From Candidatus Hodarchaeota archaeon (GTDB lineage Archaea > Asgardarchaeota > Heimdallarchaeia > Hodarchaeales > Hodarchaeaceae), in assembly GCA_029856365.1 (NCBI GenBank), contig JAHQWW010000012.1:1-56520 (forward strand): a stretch of DNA of 56,520 nt. Reading direction: 5' to 3'. Within the stretch, counting starts at the first letter, position 1; the number at the start of each line of letters is the position of its first letter. Shown one piece after another: positions 17,696-25,983 of this stretch. The position numbers and the translations under genes are program-made. A model generated the notes under the pieces. That model had not been told where the DNA came from and searched no databases. It was given only the letters and a program-made list of their open reading frames with translations.

Positions 17696-18739
17696 TTGAT
17701 TACGCAAGCTTCGATTGAAGAACAAGCAATTATTGCATTTGCTTTCATAATTGGGGGATTGTTTCTTGGATTAATTCTGGAGATCATTGTTTTTGCTAGA
17801 TTTAGAAAAGTTATAGGTAAAGCAAAATGGAAAGGAGCCGAAATAATTGTTAAGGCTTTTCGTGGTATCCCTATCTTCTGGTTTATGATGATAGGCTGCT
17901 ATGGTGCTATTCTAACCATCGATTTCGTATATTTATTTGGTGTTGATACCTCAGATCTATTTATCAAGATTATATTCATTTTATTTACTCTTTCAATCCT
18001 TTTAATACTCGCTAGAGCTACCAGTGGTTTTGTAATCCATTATGCAGGTAAAACAGAAGGAGCTCTGGCAGCTACCTCCATCGTGACTAATTTGATGAAT
18101 TTCATTTATCTTTTACTCGGGTTTCTTATCATAATTCAATCATTAGGTCTTGATATTACTCCTTTGTTAACTTTACTTGGGGTGGGGGGATTAACTGTTG
18201 CGTTGGCACTTCAACCCACCCTTTCAAACTTCTTTGCTGGTGTTTATCTTCTTGCATCAAGAGAATTTAAGATAGGAGATTACATCAAACTTGATACTGG
18301 TGAGGAAGGATATATTACAGATATGACATGGAGACATACAATTATTCGCCCACCAGCAAGATATGATATAATTATCCCAAACGCTAAACTATCGACAGCT
18401 ATAGTGACGAATTTTGGGGTTTCTGATAAAGAGACTGCGTTAACCGTACCCGTTGGTGTTGGCTATGATAGTAATCTTAATCATGTTGAGCAGATAACTA
18501 TTGAGGTTGCTATGGAAACTATTCAGCAAGTACAAGGAGAACTACCGTCAATAAAACCGTATATTCGCTACCACACTTTCGCTCCTTCAAGTATTGATTT
18601 TTCTGTTAACATTTATTCTAAAAATTTACGTGATCGAGCCAGAATAAGGCATGAATTTATTAAAAACCTTTTTGAACGATACCAGCAAGAAGGAATTGAT
18701 ATTCCATTTCCTACATCTGTTATTATATCAAAGAAATAG
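17696..18739 (+). CDS. MscS-family mechanosensitive channel
   Basis: A 347-residue protein with about five membrane helices before the conserved pore helix (LLGVGGLTVALALQPTLSNF). The beta-domain motif EFKIGDYIKLDTGEEGYITD follows, then an alpha/beta C-terminal domain. The larger N-terminus (compared with 286 residues in E. coli MscS) places it in the medium MscS class. The start is TTG with GTGAG a few nt upstream. It converges on the next MscS gene. Role: release of solutes on hypo-osmotic shock. Confidence 0.9.
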   Translation: MITQASIEEQAIIAFAFIIGGLFLGLILEIIVFARFRKVIGKAKWKGAEIIVKAFRGIPIFWFMMIGCYGAILTIDFVYLFGVDTSDLFIKIIFILFTLSILLILARATSGFVIHYAGKTEGALAATSIVTNLMNFIYLLLGFLIIIQSLGLDITPLLTLLGVGGLTVALALQPTLSNFFAGVYLLASREFKIGDYIKLDTGEEGYITDMTWRHTIIRPPARYDIIIPNAKLSTAIVTNFGVSDKETALTVPVGVGYDSNLNHVEQITIEVAMETIQQVQGELPSIKPYIRYHTFAPSSIDFSVNIYSKNLRDRARIRHEFIKNLFERYQQEGIDIPFPTSVIISKK

Positions 18740-18881
18740 GTTTCTTGCGGAAATGGCTAGTTTACAAAACTGGATAATCTAGACAGTGTATTCCGTATTT
18801 AAATTAAGACTATAAATCACATGAAAACTTTTTAAAAATAAAAAATCTAAAAAGCCTGAAAGGTAATCGTTCAAATAACCT

Positions 18882-19796
18882 TTAACTTTTATATTTCTCT
18901 TTAATCTCGTCATAGTTCTTCGTCAACGCGGTCATAAAGTCCCCTGTTAAATCCAATATTTTGGTTGCACTATTTGAAATTAGATTAACTTGATAAATTT
19001 TATCAAGTCTATTTCGTGAATAAACATACCATGTAGTAGGTTCAGTCACTCTTTCATTAAAATCTTCACTAGTTTTTTGGATAGCTTCGACAGCCCATTC
19101 ATGTTTCTCGTCAGAATTAGCCCCCCACATCAAAGGGTAAACAAACCGCCTTTCTTGATCTTTTCTGAGGATTAAATGATCTTCGGTTGTTCTTGTATTA
19201 ATGATTGACTGCCCTAAAAACTTACCATTAGATACTAATATGGTATTACCAGTAGGTAATGTTATTTTAGTATAATTCACTGTGATTTCTTTAACACGTC
19301 CTTCCACTTTGCTATCAGGAAGAATAATGTAATCACCGATCATAAAAGGGCGTGCAGCCATGATGTAAAGCCCAGCCAAGAAATTACCCATGGTTGTTGT
19401 TGATGCGAATCCTATTGCTGTTCCTAAAATGGCTGAAATTCCTAATAATGTGCCTTGAAACGCAGGAAAGTTGTTTAAGTAGGCGATAATACAAAATGGT
19501 ACTATAATCATTCTTCCCAGTACTCTTAATGTGTTGATGACGGTTTTAGTCATTCTAGGAGTTAATGCTTCTAACATTGAGCCCCATATCAGTAACAACA
19601 CCGTGGCAATAAATATCCAAATAAGTAATTGAATGAATAATGTGAAAAGGGTAAGATATGTTCCTGGTTCTTTAGTTGTATCATCAACAACGGTAGCTAA
19701 AGGTTCATCAAAGCCAAGGTTGTGTATAGAAAATAGAATTAAAATAAAAATCAAAAAAATAAAGGAGAAAAAGAGTTGCTTCTTATTTATCTTCAT
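18882..19796 (-). CDS. MscS-family channel, divergent
   Basis: A 304-residue protein with a signal-like N-terminal helix, two further helices and the MscS pore region (LLGISAILGTAIGFASTTTMG). The beta-domain motif RPFMIGDYIILPDSKVEGRV follows. It is less conserved than the other two. It lies 16 nt after the stop of the small four-helix membrane protein at 19813-20196, so the two probably form an operon in which the small protein could be a partner subunit. Confidence 0.85.
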   Translation of the reverse strand: MKINKKQLFFSFIFLIFILILFSIHNLGFDEPLATVVDDTTKEPGTYLTLFTLFIQLLIWIFIATVLLLIWGSMLEALTPRMTKTVINTLRVLGRMIIVPFCIIAYLNNFPAFQGTLLGISAILGTAIGFASTTTMGNFLAGLYIMAARPFMIGDYIILPDSKVEGRVKEITVNYTKITLPTGNTILVSNGKFLGQSIINTRTTEDHLILRKDQERRFVYPLMWGANSDEKHEWAVEAIQKTSEDFNERVTEPTTWYVYSRNRLDKIYQVNLISNSATKILDLTGDFMTALTKNYDEIKEKYKS

Positions 19797-19812
19797 TTAC
19801 ACCACAATCTTT

Positions 19813-20196
19813 TTACAGGATTCCTACATTAAAGATGATTCGAACTGTATAGAGAACGGCTAGAAGTATAGTTGTGAGGAGGATTACCCTATTAAACTCA
19901 TGTTCCTTGATAATGTAGTAAATGATCAATGCAGTAATAGTATAAACAATAACTACTCCTACAGGATAAAACGTTCTGTCTTGAAATTCTAAGACCATGG
20001 CAATCACACCTACCGCGGGAAGTATCAAGACTATCAACACTGCTGAAAAAAGAATCTTCAACAGATAGCCAGTTTCCATTTCCTTTCGCTTTAATAAATA
20101 ATATTCGATAAGAACAAGCAAAAGCGTTATAAAAATAATTTCCAATATCCATATTAACACTTCTTCTGGTTGTACATCAATAATTATTTCTGCCAT
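19813..20196 (-). CDS. Small four-helix membrane protein, MscS neighbour
   Basis: A 127-residue protein with four hydrophobic segments (ILEIIFITLLLVLIEYYLL, IVLILPAVGVIAMVLEF, YPVGVVIVYTITALIIYYII and VILLTTILLAVLYTV). No family was recognised. The gene is immediately upstream of the divergent mscS gene on the same strand with a 16-nt gap and no room for a separate promoter. The shared operon is the only functional hint. Confidence 0.65.
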   Translation of the reverse strand: MAEIIIDVQPEEVLIWILEIIFITLLLVLIEYYLLKRKEMETGYLLKILFSAVLIVLILPAVGVIAMVLEFQDRTFYPVGVVIVYTITALIIYYIIKEHEFNRVILLTTILLAVLYTVRIIFNVGIL

Positions 20197-20335
20197 GATA
20201 TCACCTTCTGACTACTTCTAAAATAGATTTATAAATTCATTGACAACAATATTGAAGAATTTTATGAGAAGTTTAAATAAGCTGACCCTAACCCTACTAC
20301 ACTAATTGAATCTATAACAAAGGGAAGATTCTATC

Positions 20336-20803
20336 ATGATAAAGGATTCATCCTCAAAAAAAGCGTTTAAAAAACAAACAAGGAATAAGAAGGCAGTAAT
20401 GATTCTTATAATATCAGGATTATTTGTTATTGAAGGAAATATGGTAGGGGGATCAGGAATTTTCGGTTTTCTGGGAGATATTATTGTAGAACAAGGATAT
20501 ATCACAGAAGCATATATGATTGATTTAATAACTACAGTTATCTTCGTATTTGGATTGATAGGAAGCCTAGGTGGGATTACTGTAATCATGGGGGCAGGAT
20601 TCATATTTTTCTATCGCAAAATACTGGGAAAACTTTTAGTTGCTTTAGGAACAGGGATGGGGTTAATTGGGCTTTTCATTCTATTTTTAACAACTTTTAT
20701 AACTGGAATTTATGCTTTTTTAGGTTTGATTTTAATCATAATTCATTCTATCGGTTGGATAGGTGTACTCTTGAGCATATATGGGACTAAAATCGTGAAA
20801 TAA
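20336..20803 (+). CDS. Small four-helix membrane protein
   Basis: A 155-residue protein with a basic N-terminus (KKAFKKQTRNKK) and four hydrophobic helices: VMILIISGLFVIEG, DLITTVIFVFGLIGSLGGI, LGTGMGLIGLFILFLTTFI and LGLILIIIHSIGWIGVLLS. It is Gly-rich in the helices. No family was recognised. It is divergently transcribed from the small membrane protein/mscS operon across 139 bp. Confidence 0.65.
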   Translation: MIKDSSSKKAFKKQTRNKKAVMILIISGLFVIEGNMVGGSGIFGFLGDIIVEQGYITEAYMIDLITTVIFVFGLIGSLGGITVIMGAGFIFFYRKILGKLLVALGTGMGLIGLFILFLTTFITGIYAFLGLILIIIHSIGWIGVLLSIYGTKIVK

Positions 20804-20861
20804 TCTTAAGGAAGAGTTTAATAGCAAAATATTGGTTAAATATATGATCTCATTCAGATCA

Positions 20862-21149
20862 TCACATTGAAATTCTCTCATGGCTCATTAAGACATTTAA
20901 TCCTTGAAAACGATAGATATAAGGAATGTCTATCAAACTATATCTGAGCTGGATAATTAACGAATAACGAGGAAGGGAATAAGTAAAATCTCGAATGATT
21001 AGCAATATAAAACTGATTATTAATAAACTAGCAAGAAATATTATGATCTCAGTAATCTCAATTTGTAAATAAGTCATCATTGATTTTTTATTACAAACAA
21101 GATCAAAGCAAATCACCAATATGGATAAATCCTTAAGAACACTCCTCAT
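20862..21149 (-). CDS. Doubtful small membrane protein
   Basis: This open frame of 95 codons has a strong hydrophobic segment (EIIIFLASLLIISFILLII) followed by a Tyr/Leu-rich tail. Methionines at residues 24-25 offer alternative starts at 21080 and 21077. No good ribosome-binding site or homologue is recognised, and the AT-rich composition alone could yield such a frame. Listed because the flanking region holds nothing better. Confidence 0.3.
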   Translation of the reverse strand: MRSVLKDLSILVICFDLVCNKKSMMTYLQIEITEIIIFLASLLIISFILLIIRDFTYSLPRYSLIIQLRYSLIDIPYIYRFQGLNVLMSHERISM

Positions 21150-21219
21150 AAATATAACTGGAAAGTCAATATGCAGATAGACTCATTATATCTTACTATT
21201 TCAGTACCAGAAATAAATT

Positions 21220-21245
21220 ACTCCTCCTTATGGAGGAGTCTTTTT
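21220..21245 (+). terminator. 8-bp GC-rich stem followed by T run
   Basis: ACTCCTCC-TTAT-GGAGGAGT is a perfect 8-bp stem with a 4-nt loop, followed by CTTTTT. On the plus strand this has the form of an intrinsic terminator. The nearest upstream plus-strand gene ends 417 bp away at 20803, so it may instead end a short unannotated transcript. The stem also buries a GGAGGAG Shine-Dalgarno-like sequence. Confidence 0.5.
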
Positions 21246-21404
21246 ACTTCTGTCTCTAAGTTATTTCTTCCTAAAATGAATCCAATTATTCGATTTCTGG
21301 AAAGGAACTGAAATTTTACGAAGTTAAACACCTTCTGAAATATATATACCTGAATTTATCAATTTTTCAGATTGTAATAAAACTATAATTTGATGAAAAA
21401 TTGA

Positions 21405-21420
21405 TTAGTTCACGAACTAA
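21405..21420. promoter_or_regulatory. Perfect palindrome, operator candidate
   Basis: TTAGTTC-AC-GAACTAA is a perfect inverted repeat of 7 bp with a 2-bp centre. It lies about 147 bp upstream of the DUF308/HdeD-like start. The size and symmetry fit a dimeric repressor site; no cognate regulator is adjacent. Confidence 0.3.
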
Positions 21421-21566
21421 GTATTTTGTCATATATTACACTAGTTATTTTCGATAGAACAGAAGTAATTACTGAACAATTTATCAATCAAAAACCTTAT
21501 TAAAAAATCATGTGTATAATTCCATGTTTTCACAAATAAACCCTTTGGGAAAAAGGAAGATAACTG

Positions 21567-22154
21567 ATGACAAATGAAGTTGAAATTCCTTCTTGGTTAC
21601 GTTATTTAAACCTAATTATTGGTTTTTGTCTAATAATTTTATCTTTAATTGTTATTTTAAATTTCGGATTGGCAAAAACGACAATGGTCTTAATTCTTTC
21701 TTTTTCTTTAATAGCTATTTCTTTTACTAGGATAATAAATAGTCTGAAAGATGAATATCTTTCAAGTCATTTTAGAACTGCAAATGCTGTTGTGGGTGCC
21801 ATTGGATTAAGTATTGCAGCAGTGGCAATCCTTCCCCGCGACATTGAGATAACAACTTCAATATATTTTCTCGCTATTGGTTTGGGTTTACAAGGAGTCA
21901 TTCGAATTGCCATGGGAGGAGCTGACACAACTTTGTCTAACTGGTTACGAGGTTTTCTCATAAGTGTTGGAATTTTAACAATATTACTAACGCTTTTTGT
22001 CATGGTTTTTCCAAACATCAATGAGATGATCCTCATCGTTGTCTTGGCTTATGCATTTCTAGCAAATGGCTTAGCAAGAATTGCTAAAGGTCTAGCTGGA
22101 CACGATCTCTTCGAGGGAACATTACTTGATCGCAAACAACCTAAAAGTCAGTGA
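21567..22154 (+). CDS. DUF308/HdeD-like six-helix membrane protein
   Basis: A 195-residue protein with six hydrophobic segments in three helical hairpins and the internal repeat typical of HdeD/DUF308 proteins. The motifs GLGLQGVIRIAMGGAD and YAFLANGLARIAKGL are equivalent positions of two repeats. HdeD-like proteins are linked to acid or envelope stress, but the mechanism is unknown. It is the intact paralogue of the broken gene at 16769-17328, with conserved features from IPSWLRYLN through the C-terminus. The start is ATG; GGAAAAAGGAAG lies just upstream. Confidence 0.8.
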   Translation: MTNEVEIPSWLRYLNLIIGFCLIILSLIVILNFGLAKTTMVLILSFSLIAISFTRIINSLKDEYLSSHFRTANAVVGAIGLSIAAVAILPRDIEITTSIYFLAIGLGLQGVIRIAMGGADTTLSNWLRGFLISVGILTILLTLFVMVFPNINEMILIVVLAYAFLANGLARIAKGLAGHDLFEGTLLDRKQPKSQ

Positions 22155-22548
22155 ATGGTCTCAGGATTCCCATTGAACTGTTTTTTATAAAAAATTTTTT
22201 CTCTATAAAAAATATATTAGTCAGATCTTAAATCTTCTTTATATTAGTATTGATCATTGTAAGAATTTTATTAAAAGAAGCATTATTAATCATAAATAAC
22301 TTCAAATGAGAAAATAATTAGAGAATGAAGTTTTTTATGAGTATTTGACGTTATCATGATAGAGGAAATCATCAACTAGTACAAAAAGAAAGTTGAAGGA
22401 ATTAAAACAAATGAGCTGAATTTTATTTATTTCCTACACAAAAATCTATCTTTTCTAAAATCTGATTGAAATATTTTCAAAAAAATATGATCGCACATCC
22501 AAAAAATTTTTATATTTTGATGACGCTGAAGTCTCAAACTTTTTCGGT
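22155..22548. other. Intergenic, no separate gene seen
   Basis: This 394-bp AT-rich region contains poly-A/T tracts. From about 22459 the frame of the following Yip1-like gene is already open and reads plausibly as protein, but without ATG, GTG or TTG before 22549. Confidence 0.4.
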
Positions 22549-23085
22549 GTGAATGAAATGGTAGTGAAATTAATTCTTGGGACTGCCTTTTTTCGACGAT
22601 CATCAGTCGAAGAGATTGAACAAACTGAAACATTAACCAAATATGCATGGTTTTTTCTAATTATCGAAGCAGTAATCATTTTTCTCTCTGCATATTTTGG
22701 GCCAGGAACAGGATTGAATCCCCCCTTAAATGAGGTCATTCAAGAGACTTTTTGGGCATTTGCTACTACTTTAATTCTTTATTTTAGTATCGCAATCATT
22801 GGTAACCTCCTTGGAGGTGAAACATCATTTGGTGAAATTTTAAGGGTCATGGGATTTACAGTACCAATTACATGGATTATTGCCTTAATATTCTATTTAC
22901 TACCTGACTTGTTGATAATATGGGTTATAATTCTATTATATCTTATCGCGGTCACGATTTATGTTTTAATGGTCGCGATTGGAAAAGGTGCTTTTACAGC
23001 GATTATTAGTGTTATTGTGGGAGTGATTATCACAATAATTCTGAGCTCCTTACTTTATTATGCCCTCACATTAATTATAGGATAA
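22549..23085 (+). CDS. Yip1-domain membrane protein
   Basis: A 178-residue protein with five hydrophobic helices arranged as in Yip1-domain proteins. A loop LNPPLNEVIQETFWAF precedes the core, GGETSFGEILRVMGFTVPI sits between helices 2 and 3, and three tightly packed helices end in SLLYYALTLIIG. Yip1 proteins in eukaryotes act in Golgi/ER vesicle traffic with Rab GTPases; prokaryotic members have no settled role. The start is GTG 22549 or ATG 22558. The frame continues open for about 30 codons upstream without a normal start. Confidence 0.65.
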   Translation: MNEMVVKLILGTAFFRRSSVEEIEQTETLTKYAWFFLIIEAVIIFLSAYFGPGTGLNPPLNEVIQETFWAFATTLILYFSIAIIGNLLGGETSFGEILRVMGFTVPITWIIALIFYLLPDLLIIWVIILLYLIAVTIYVLMVAIGKGAFTAIISVIVGVIITIILSSLLYYALTLIIG

Positions 23086-23150
23086 ATCTTTTAATAAAAA
23101 GAAGGAATGAAGTTTGTAAAACAAAATGTTAGAATTATGGTGAAGAGATA

Positions 23151-23182
23151 AAAGATATGGCATTATTATCCCCCATATCTTT
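23151..23182. terminator. 10-bp inverted repeat between convergent genes
   Basis: AAAGATATGG and CCATATCTTT form a perfect 10-bp stem around a 12-nt loop. It lies between the Yip1-like gene (ends 23085, plus) and the small interrupted gene (ends 23250, minus). It could serve as a two-way terminator. Confidence 0.4.
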
Positions 23183-23249
23183 GGACTGATCATCTATTTC
23201 ATTCCTACTCCTGAGGGTGTAAATCAGACCGTTTGGCATCTACTTGCTA

Positions 23250-23570
23250 TCATTCTTTCTTCTGATCCTTGAGCTCTTTCTTTCTCTCTATTTCTGCAGA
23301 TTTTCTTATTTTATCAGCTTCTTTTGTAGGGGGGACTTTTTTCCTCTTAGGAAACAATTTTTCCAAATCTGCATTTAGATCGGAACCTGGTATAAAATCA
23401 AGCTCTAATATAAGATCTTGAGTATAACGACTTCGAGCTAGTTGGATCTTTTTATTTTTATGGTGAAACGAAATTTTTATTTACGAATTATACCCTCCAT
23501 TTTTTTTATTCCATTTTGAAACATACGGCTGTTTAGAACTAATATTCGTTGGATAGTTTACATTTGCCAT
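23250..23570 (-). pseudogene. Small Lys-rich protein interrupted by in-frame TAA
   Basis: The ATG at 23570 overlaps the stop of the upstream coiled-coil gene (TAATG). The frame reads 29 codons (MANVNYPTNISSKQPYVSKW and onward), then TAA at 23481-23483. It then continues open in the same frame for 76 codons with strong coding character: LARSRYTQDLILELDFIPG, an LFPKRKKVPP segment and a charged tail ending ELKDQKKE. Either a nonsense mutation split a 106-codon gene, or the 29-residue peptide is the product and the rest is decaying. No ATG, GTG or TTG lies early in the second part. No family was recognised. Confidence 0.55.
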
Positions 23571-23773
23571 TATGTTCTTGGCTTTTTCTTCTCTTCTATC
23601 TTTTTCAGAGCTTTTTCTTTTTCTTCTCCTGTTTTCTTTTTCATTTCTATCTTCATTGATGTAATTTTTTTTCGAATTTTTTCTACTTCTTTCTGTTTTT
23701 GAATAACCTCAAGATCTAAGTTTTTAGCTTGATTTTCTAATTTTTCTATTTCTCTACGGAGTTTTTCACTCAT
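23570..23773 (-). CDS. Small coiled-coil protein
   Basis: A 67-residue charged helical protein beginning MSEKLRREIEKLENQ and ending KKIEEKKKPRT, with heptad-like spacing of hydrophobic residues. ATG at 23773 is chosen because GGAGG lies 7-8 nt upstream; an in-frame ATG at 23827 has no such site. Its stop overlaps the next start (TAATG), so the two are translationally coupled. Its MSEK start and Lys/Glu composition recall the gene at 5360-5731. Confidence 0.6.
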   Translation of the reverse strand: MSEKLRREIEKLENQAKNLDLEVIQKQKEVEKIRKKITSMKIEMKKKTGEEKEKALKKIEEKKKPRT

Positions 23774-24153
23774 AAAGATTCCTCCAGAAGTAATTGCTTT
23801 GTTGAAATTATGATTTATAAAAGACATTTTCTCTTAAATTACTCCACTTTTTAGTCTTTTCTAGATATTCATTGTCTTTTATTTAATCTTCTAATCACAT
23901 CTAAATCCAGAATTCATCGGAGCTTTTTCAAAGAAATTAGAAATTTGTTGTTACGAAAGGTTCCATACTTTGATGGCCAAGTTGATTATTCCTGAGTACT
24001 TTATTGGGGTAACTAAAACAGTTTAGACTAATATCCGAAATAAAAATTGTAATAACATCTAAAGGTCTATCTTTAAATTAAAAATACTACAAATAAAAAT
24101 ATTTTTACATTCAGAGAATAACTGACTGAAAACCTCCCTTATGGTTATTGAAA
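23774..24153. other. Intergenic between coiled-coil gene and nhaA
   Basis: This AT-rich divergent region of 380 bp should hold promoters in both directions. An out-of-frame ATG at 24141 opens a 15-codon frame that overlaps the nhaA start. Whether it is translated cannot be judged. Confidence 0.35.
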
Positions 24154-25533
24154 ATGATGCCCTCGATTCAAGTTTTAAAAAAGCATAAAAAAAGACCCTC
24201 AGTTAAGATTCGCCGACCTTTTAAAGATTTCATTAAAACAGAAGAATTCAGTGGAATCTTATTAATTATGTGCACAATTATTGCCTTGATTATAGCAAAC
24301 ACGCAATTGGCAAACCAATATTTTGAACTATGGGAGACATATCTTTCATTATCTTTAGATGGATTTAACTTAAGTAAACCCTTGCATTTATGGATAAATG
24401 ATGGATTAATGGCTATTTTCTTTTTTGTTGTTGGCTTAGAGATTAAAAGAGAACTACTTGTGGGAGAATTAAAAAGTCTGAAAAAAGCAATCCTTCCTGT
24501 TTCAGCAGCTCTTGGGGGAATGATTGTTCCAGCTTTATTATATATGATCGTTAATATTAGTAATCCAAGCGCTTCACGTGGGTGGGGTATTCCTATGGCA
24601 ACTGATATTGCTTTTGTTATTGGCATTATGGCTTTGTTAGGAACCAAAGTTCCTTTTTCACTGAAAATTTTTCTTACAAGTCTAGCTATTGTGGATGACA
24701 TCGGTGCTGTATTGATTATCGCACTATTTTACTCTCATAATATCGAATTACATTATTTAATAGTTGCAGGTTGTTTTTTGGTAGGATTATTTCTAATTAA
24801 TCGGTTAGAAGTTCAAAATCACATGGTTTATGCCATAATTGGCTTCATTTTATGGTATTTTATCTTCATAAGTGGTATGCATGCTACCATCGCTGGGATA
24901 TTGATTGCAATCGCAATTCCTGCTAGAACAAGAATAAACCCTGATGAATTTGTTGCAGAAGGACAACTGATATTAGAAAGATTTAAGGCAGCTGGGCCTC
25001 GTGAAAGAGAGATTCTACTCAATCGTCAGCATCTTGCAGCACTTAAGACACTTGAATTATCATGCTTAAATGTACAGACTCCCTTACAACGATTTGAAAG
25101 AGGTCTTCATTATTGGGTGGCTTTTTCGATTATACCACTATTTATCTTTTCTAATGCTGGGATCGCTATAGAAGTTATTGAGCTGAGTATGTTTCTCCAG
25201 CCAATAACTCTAGGGATTATTATTGGATTGGTTTTTGGTAAACAAATGGGGATCTTTCTTTTCGCCTGGATTTCCATTAAATTAGGTTTAACGGAATTAC
25301 CATCTGGCTTGACGTGGGGACATATTTATGGAGGAGCATGGTTAGGTGGTATTGGATTTACAATGTCCCTATTTATGGCAAGTCTTGCATTAATTGATCC
25401 GAACAATCTTATCATGGCAAAAATCGGGATTATTACCGGGTCATTAATTTCTGGTATTGTTGGATATTTAATTTTAAGATATGTTCATATCAAATCTCAA
25501 AAATCAAATCCTACCCCCTCTAAGAGTACTTAA
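24154..25533 (+). CDS. nhaA: NhaA Na+/H+ antiporter
   Basis: A 459-residue NhaA. Key motifs are LMAIFFFVVGLEIKRELLVGEL (here split by the helix boundary), ATDIAFVIGIMALLG, and the ion-binding aspartate pair in LAIVDDIGAVLIIALFY, which match Asp163/Asp164 of E. coli NhaA. It exchanges Na+ for H+ across the membrane and supports pH and salt balance. It is longer than the E. coli protein (388 residues) because of a hydrophilic insertion around residues 270-310 and a short tail. The start is ATG 24154 or 24157, since an upstream TTG at 24148 has no ribosome-binding site. Confidence 0.92.
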   Translation: MMPSIQVLKKHKKRPSVKIRRPFKDFIKTEEFSGILLIMCTIIALIIANTQLANQYFELWETYLSLSLDGFNLSKPLHLWINDGLMAIFFFVVGLEIKRELLVGELKSLKKAILPVSAALGGMIVPALLYMIVNISNPSASRGWGIPMATDIAFVIGIMALLGTKVPFSLKIFLTSLAIVDDIGAVLIIALFYSHNIELHYLIVAGCFLVGLFLINRLEVQNHMVYAIIGFILWYFIFISGMHATIAGILIAIAIPARTRINPDEFVAEGQLILERFKAAGPREREILLNRQHLAALKTLELSCLNVQTPLQRFERGLHYWVAFSIIPLFIFSNAGIAIEVIELSMFLQPITLGIIIGLVFGKQMGIFLFAWISIKLGLTELPSGLTWGHIYGGAWLGGIGFTMSLFMASLALIDPNNLIMAKIGIITGSLISGIVGYLILRYVHIKSQKSNPTPSKST

Positions 25534-25617
25534 CTCAAATCCACAAGGAAATAAATTAAATCCTGCCACCAATAAAAAAATAAATATCTTATTTTCATTT
25601 CCATGGCAAACTAAATT

Positions 25618-25642
25618 ACTTTTAGTAAATTTTACTAAAAGT
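25618..25642. terminator. Perfect 12-bp palindrome between convergent genes
   Basis: ACTTTTAGTAAA-T-TTTACTAAAAGT is a perfect 12-bp inverted repeat between nhaA (plus) and the cupin gene (minus). It is followed by a tandem GTAGATTTGA repeat. The position suggests a bidirectional terminator. With a single central base it would form a cruciform or a poor RNA hairpin, so a protein site is also possible. Confidence 0.45.
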
Positions 25643-25662
25643 AGATTTGAGTAGATTTGATT

Positions 25663-25959
25663 TTAATCTTCCAAGGATTTTTCCCAAGTATGCCAATCAA
25701 ATTTCTGAAAGGTATATACCTTCCTAATCGGCTCAATCACTTTCCAAGTGCATTTCAAACCTTTAGGAAATTGAACCAATGACCCACCTTTTACTTCAAC
25801 CTCCTCAATGGGTGTTTTTACGATGACCTTACCCTCAAACACATAGGCAGTTTCGTCTTCCTGATATTCCCAATCAAACGTAGATGGTTCACAATCCCAA
25901 GATCCCCAGTTTGTGGTGTCTACTTTTTCTTTTTCAATTTTTTTTTGTTTAATTTTCAT
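25663..25959 (-). CDS. Cupin-fold protein (DUF861/EutQ-like)
   Basis: A 98-residue single-domain cupin of the cupin_3 type, with EDETAYVFEGKVIVKTP and GGSLVQFPKGLKCTWKVIEP as the two cupin motifs. These small cupins occur beside ureidoglycolate, ethanolamine and nitrilase genes. Metal ligands are poorly conserved. GAGGGTGA precedes the ATG, and the gene starts 24 nt after the nitrilase stop, so it ends the minus-strand operon. Confidence 0.8.
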   Translation of the reverse strand: MKIKQKKIEKEKVDTTNWGSWDCEPSTFDWEYQEDETAYVFEGKVIVKTPIEEVEVKGGSLVQFPKGLKCTWKVIEPIRKVYTFQKFDWHTWEKSLED

Positions 25960-25983
25960 TGCCCGTTCACCCTCAAAAACTAA

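Larger units (their letters stand above)
21150..21566. other. Intergenic with hairpin and palindrome
   Basis: This 417-bp AT-rich stretch holds no convincing coding frame. It holds a terminator-like hairpin (21220-21245) and a perfect 16-bp palindrome (21405-21420), listed separately. The promoter of the intact DUF308/HdeD-like gene should lie in its last 100 bp. Confidence 0.45.

Noticed and set aside
22427..22739. Two overlapping minus-strand ORFs
   Set aside because: They lie opposite the start of the Yip1-like gene and have no coherent protein character.
24168..24701. 177-codon minus-strand ORF inside nhaA
   Set aside because: A shadow of nhaA; the plus strand has unambiguous NhaA motifs.
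25618..25660. CRISPR-like or transposon end from the palindrome and the GTAGATTTGA tandem repeat
   Set aside because: Only two 10-bp tandem units and one palindrome, with no spacers, no second end and no transposase.
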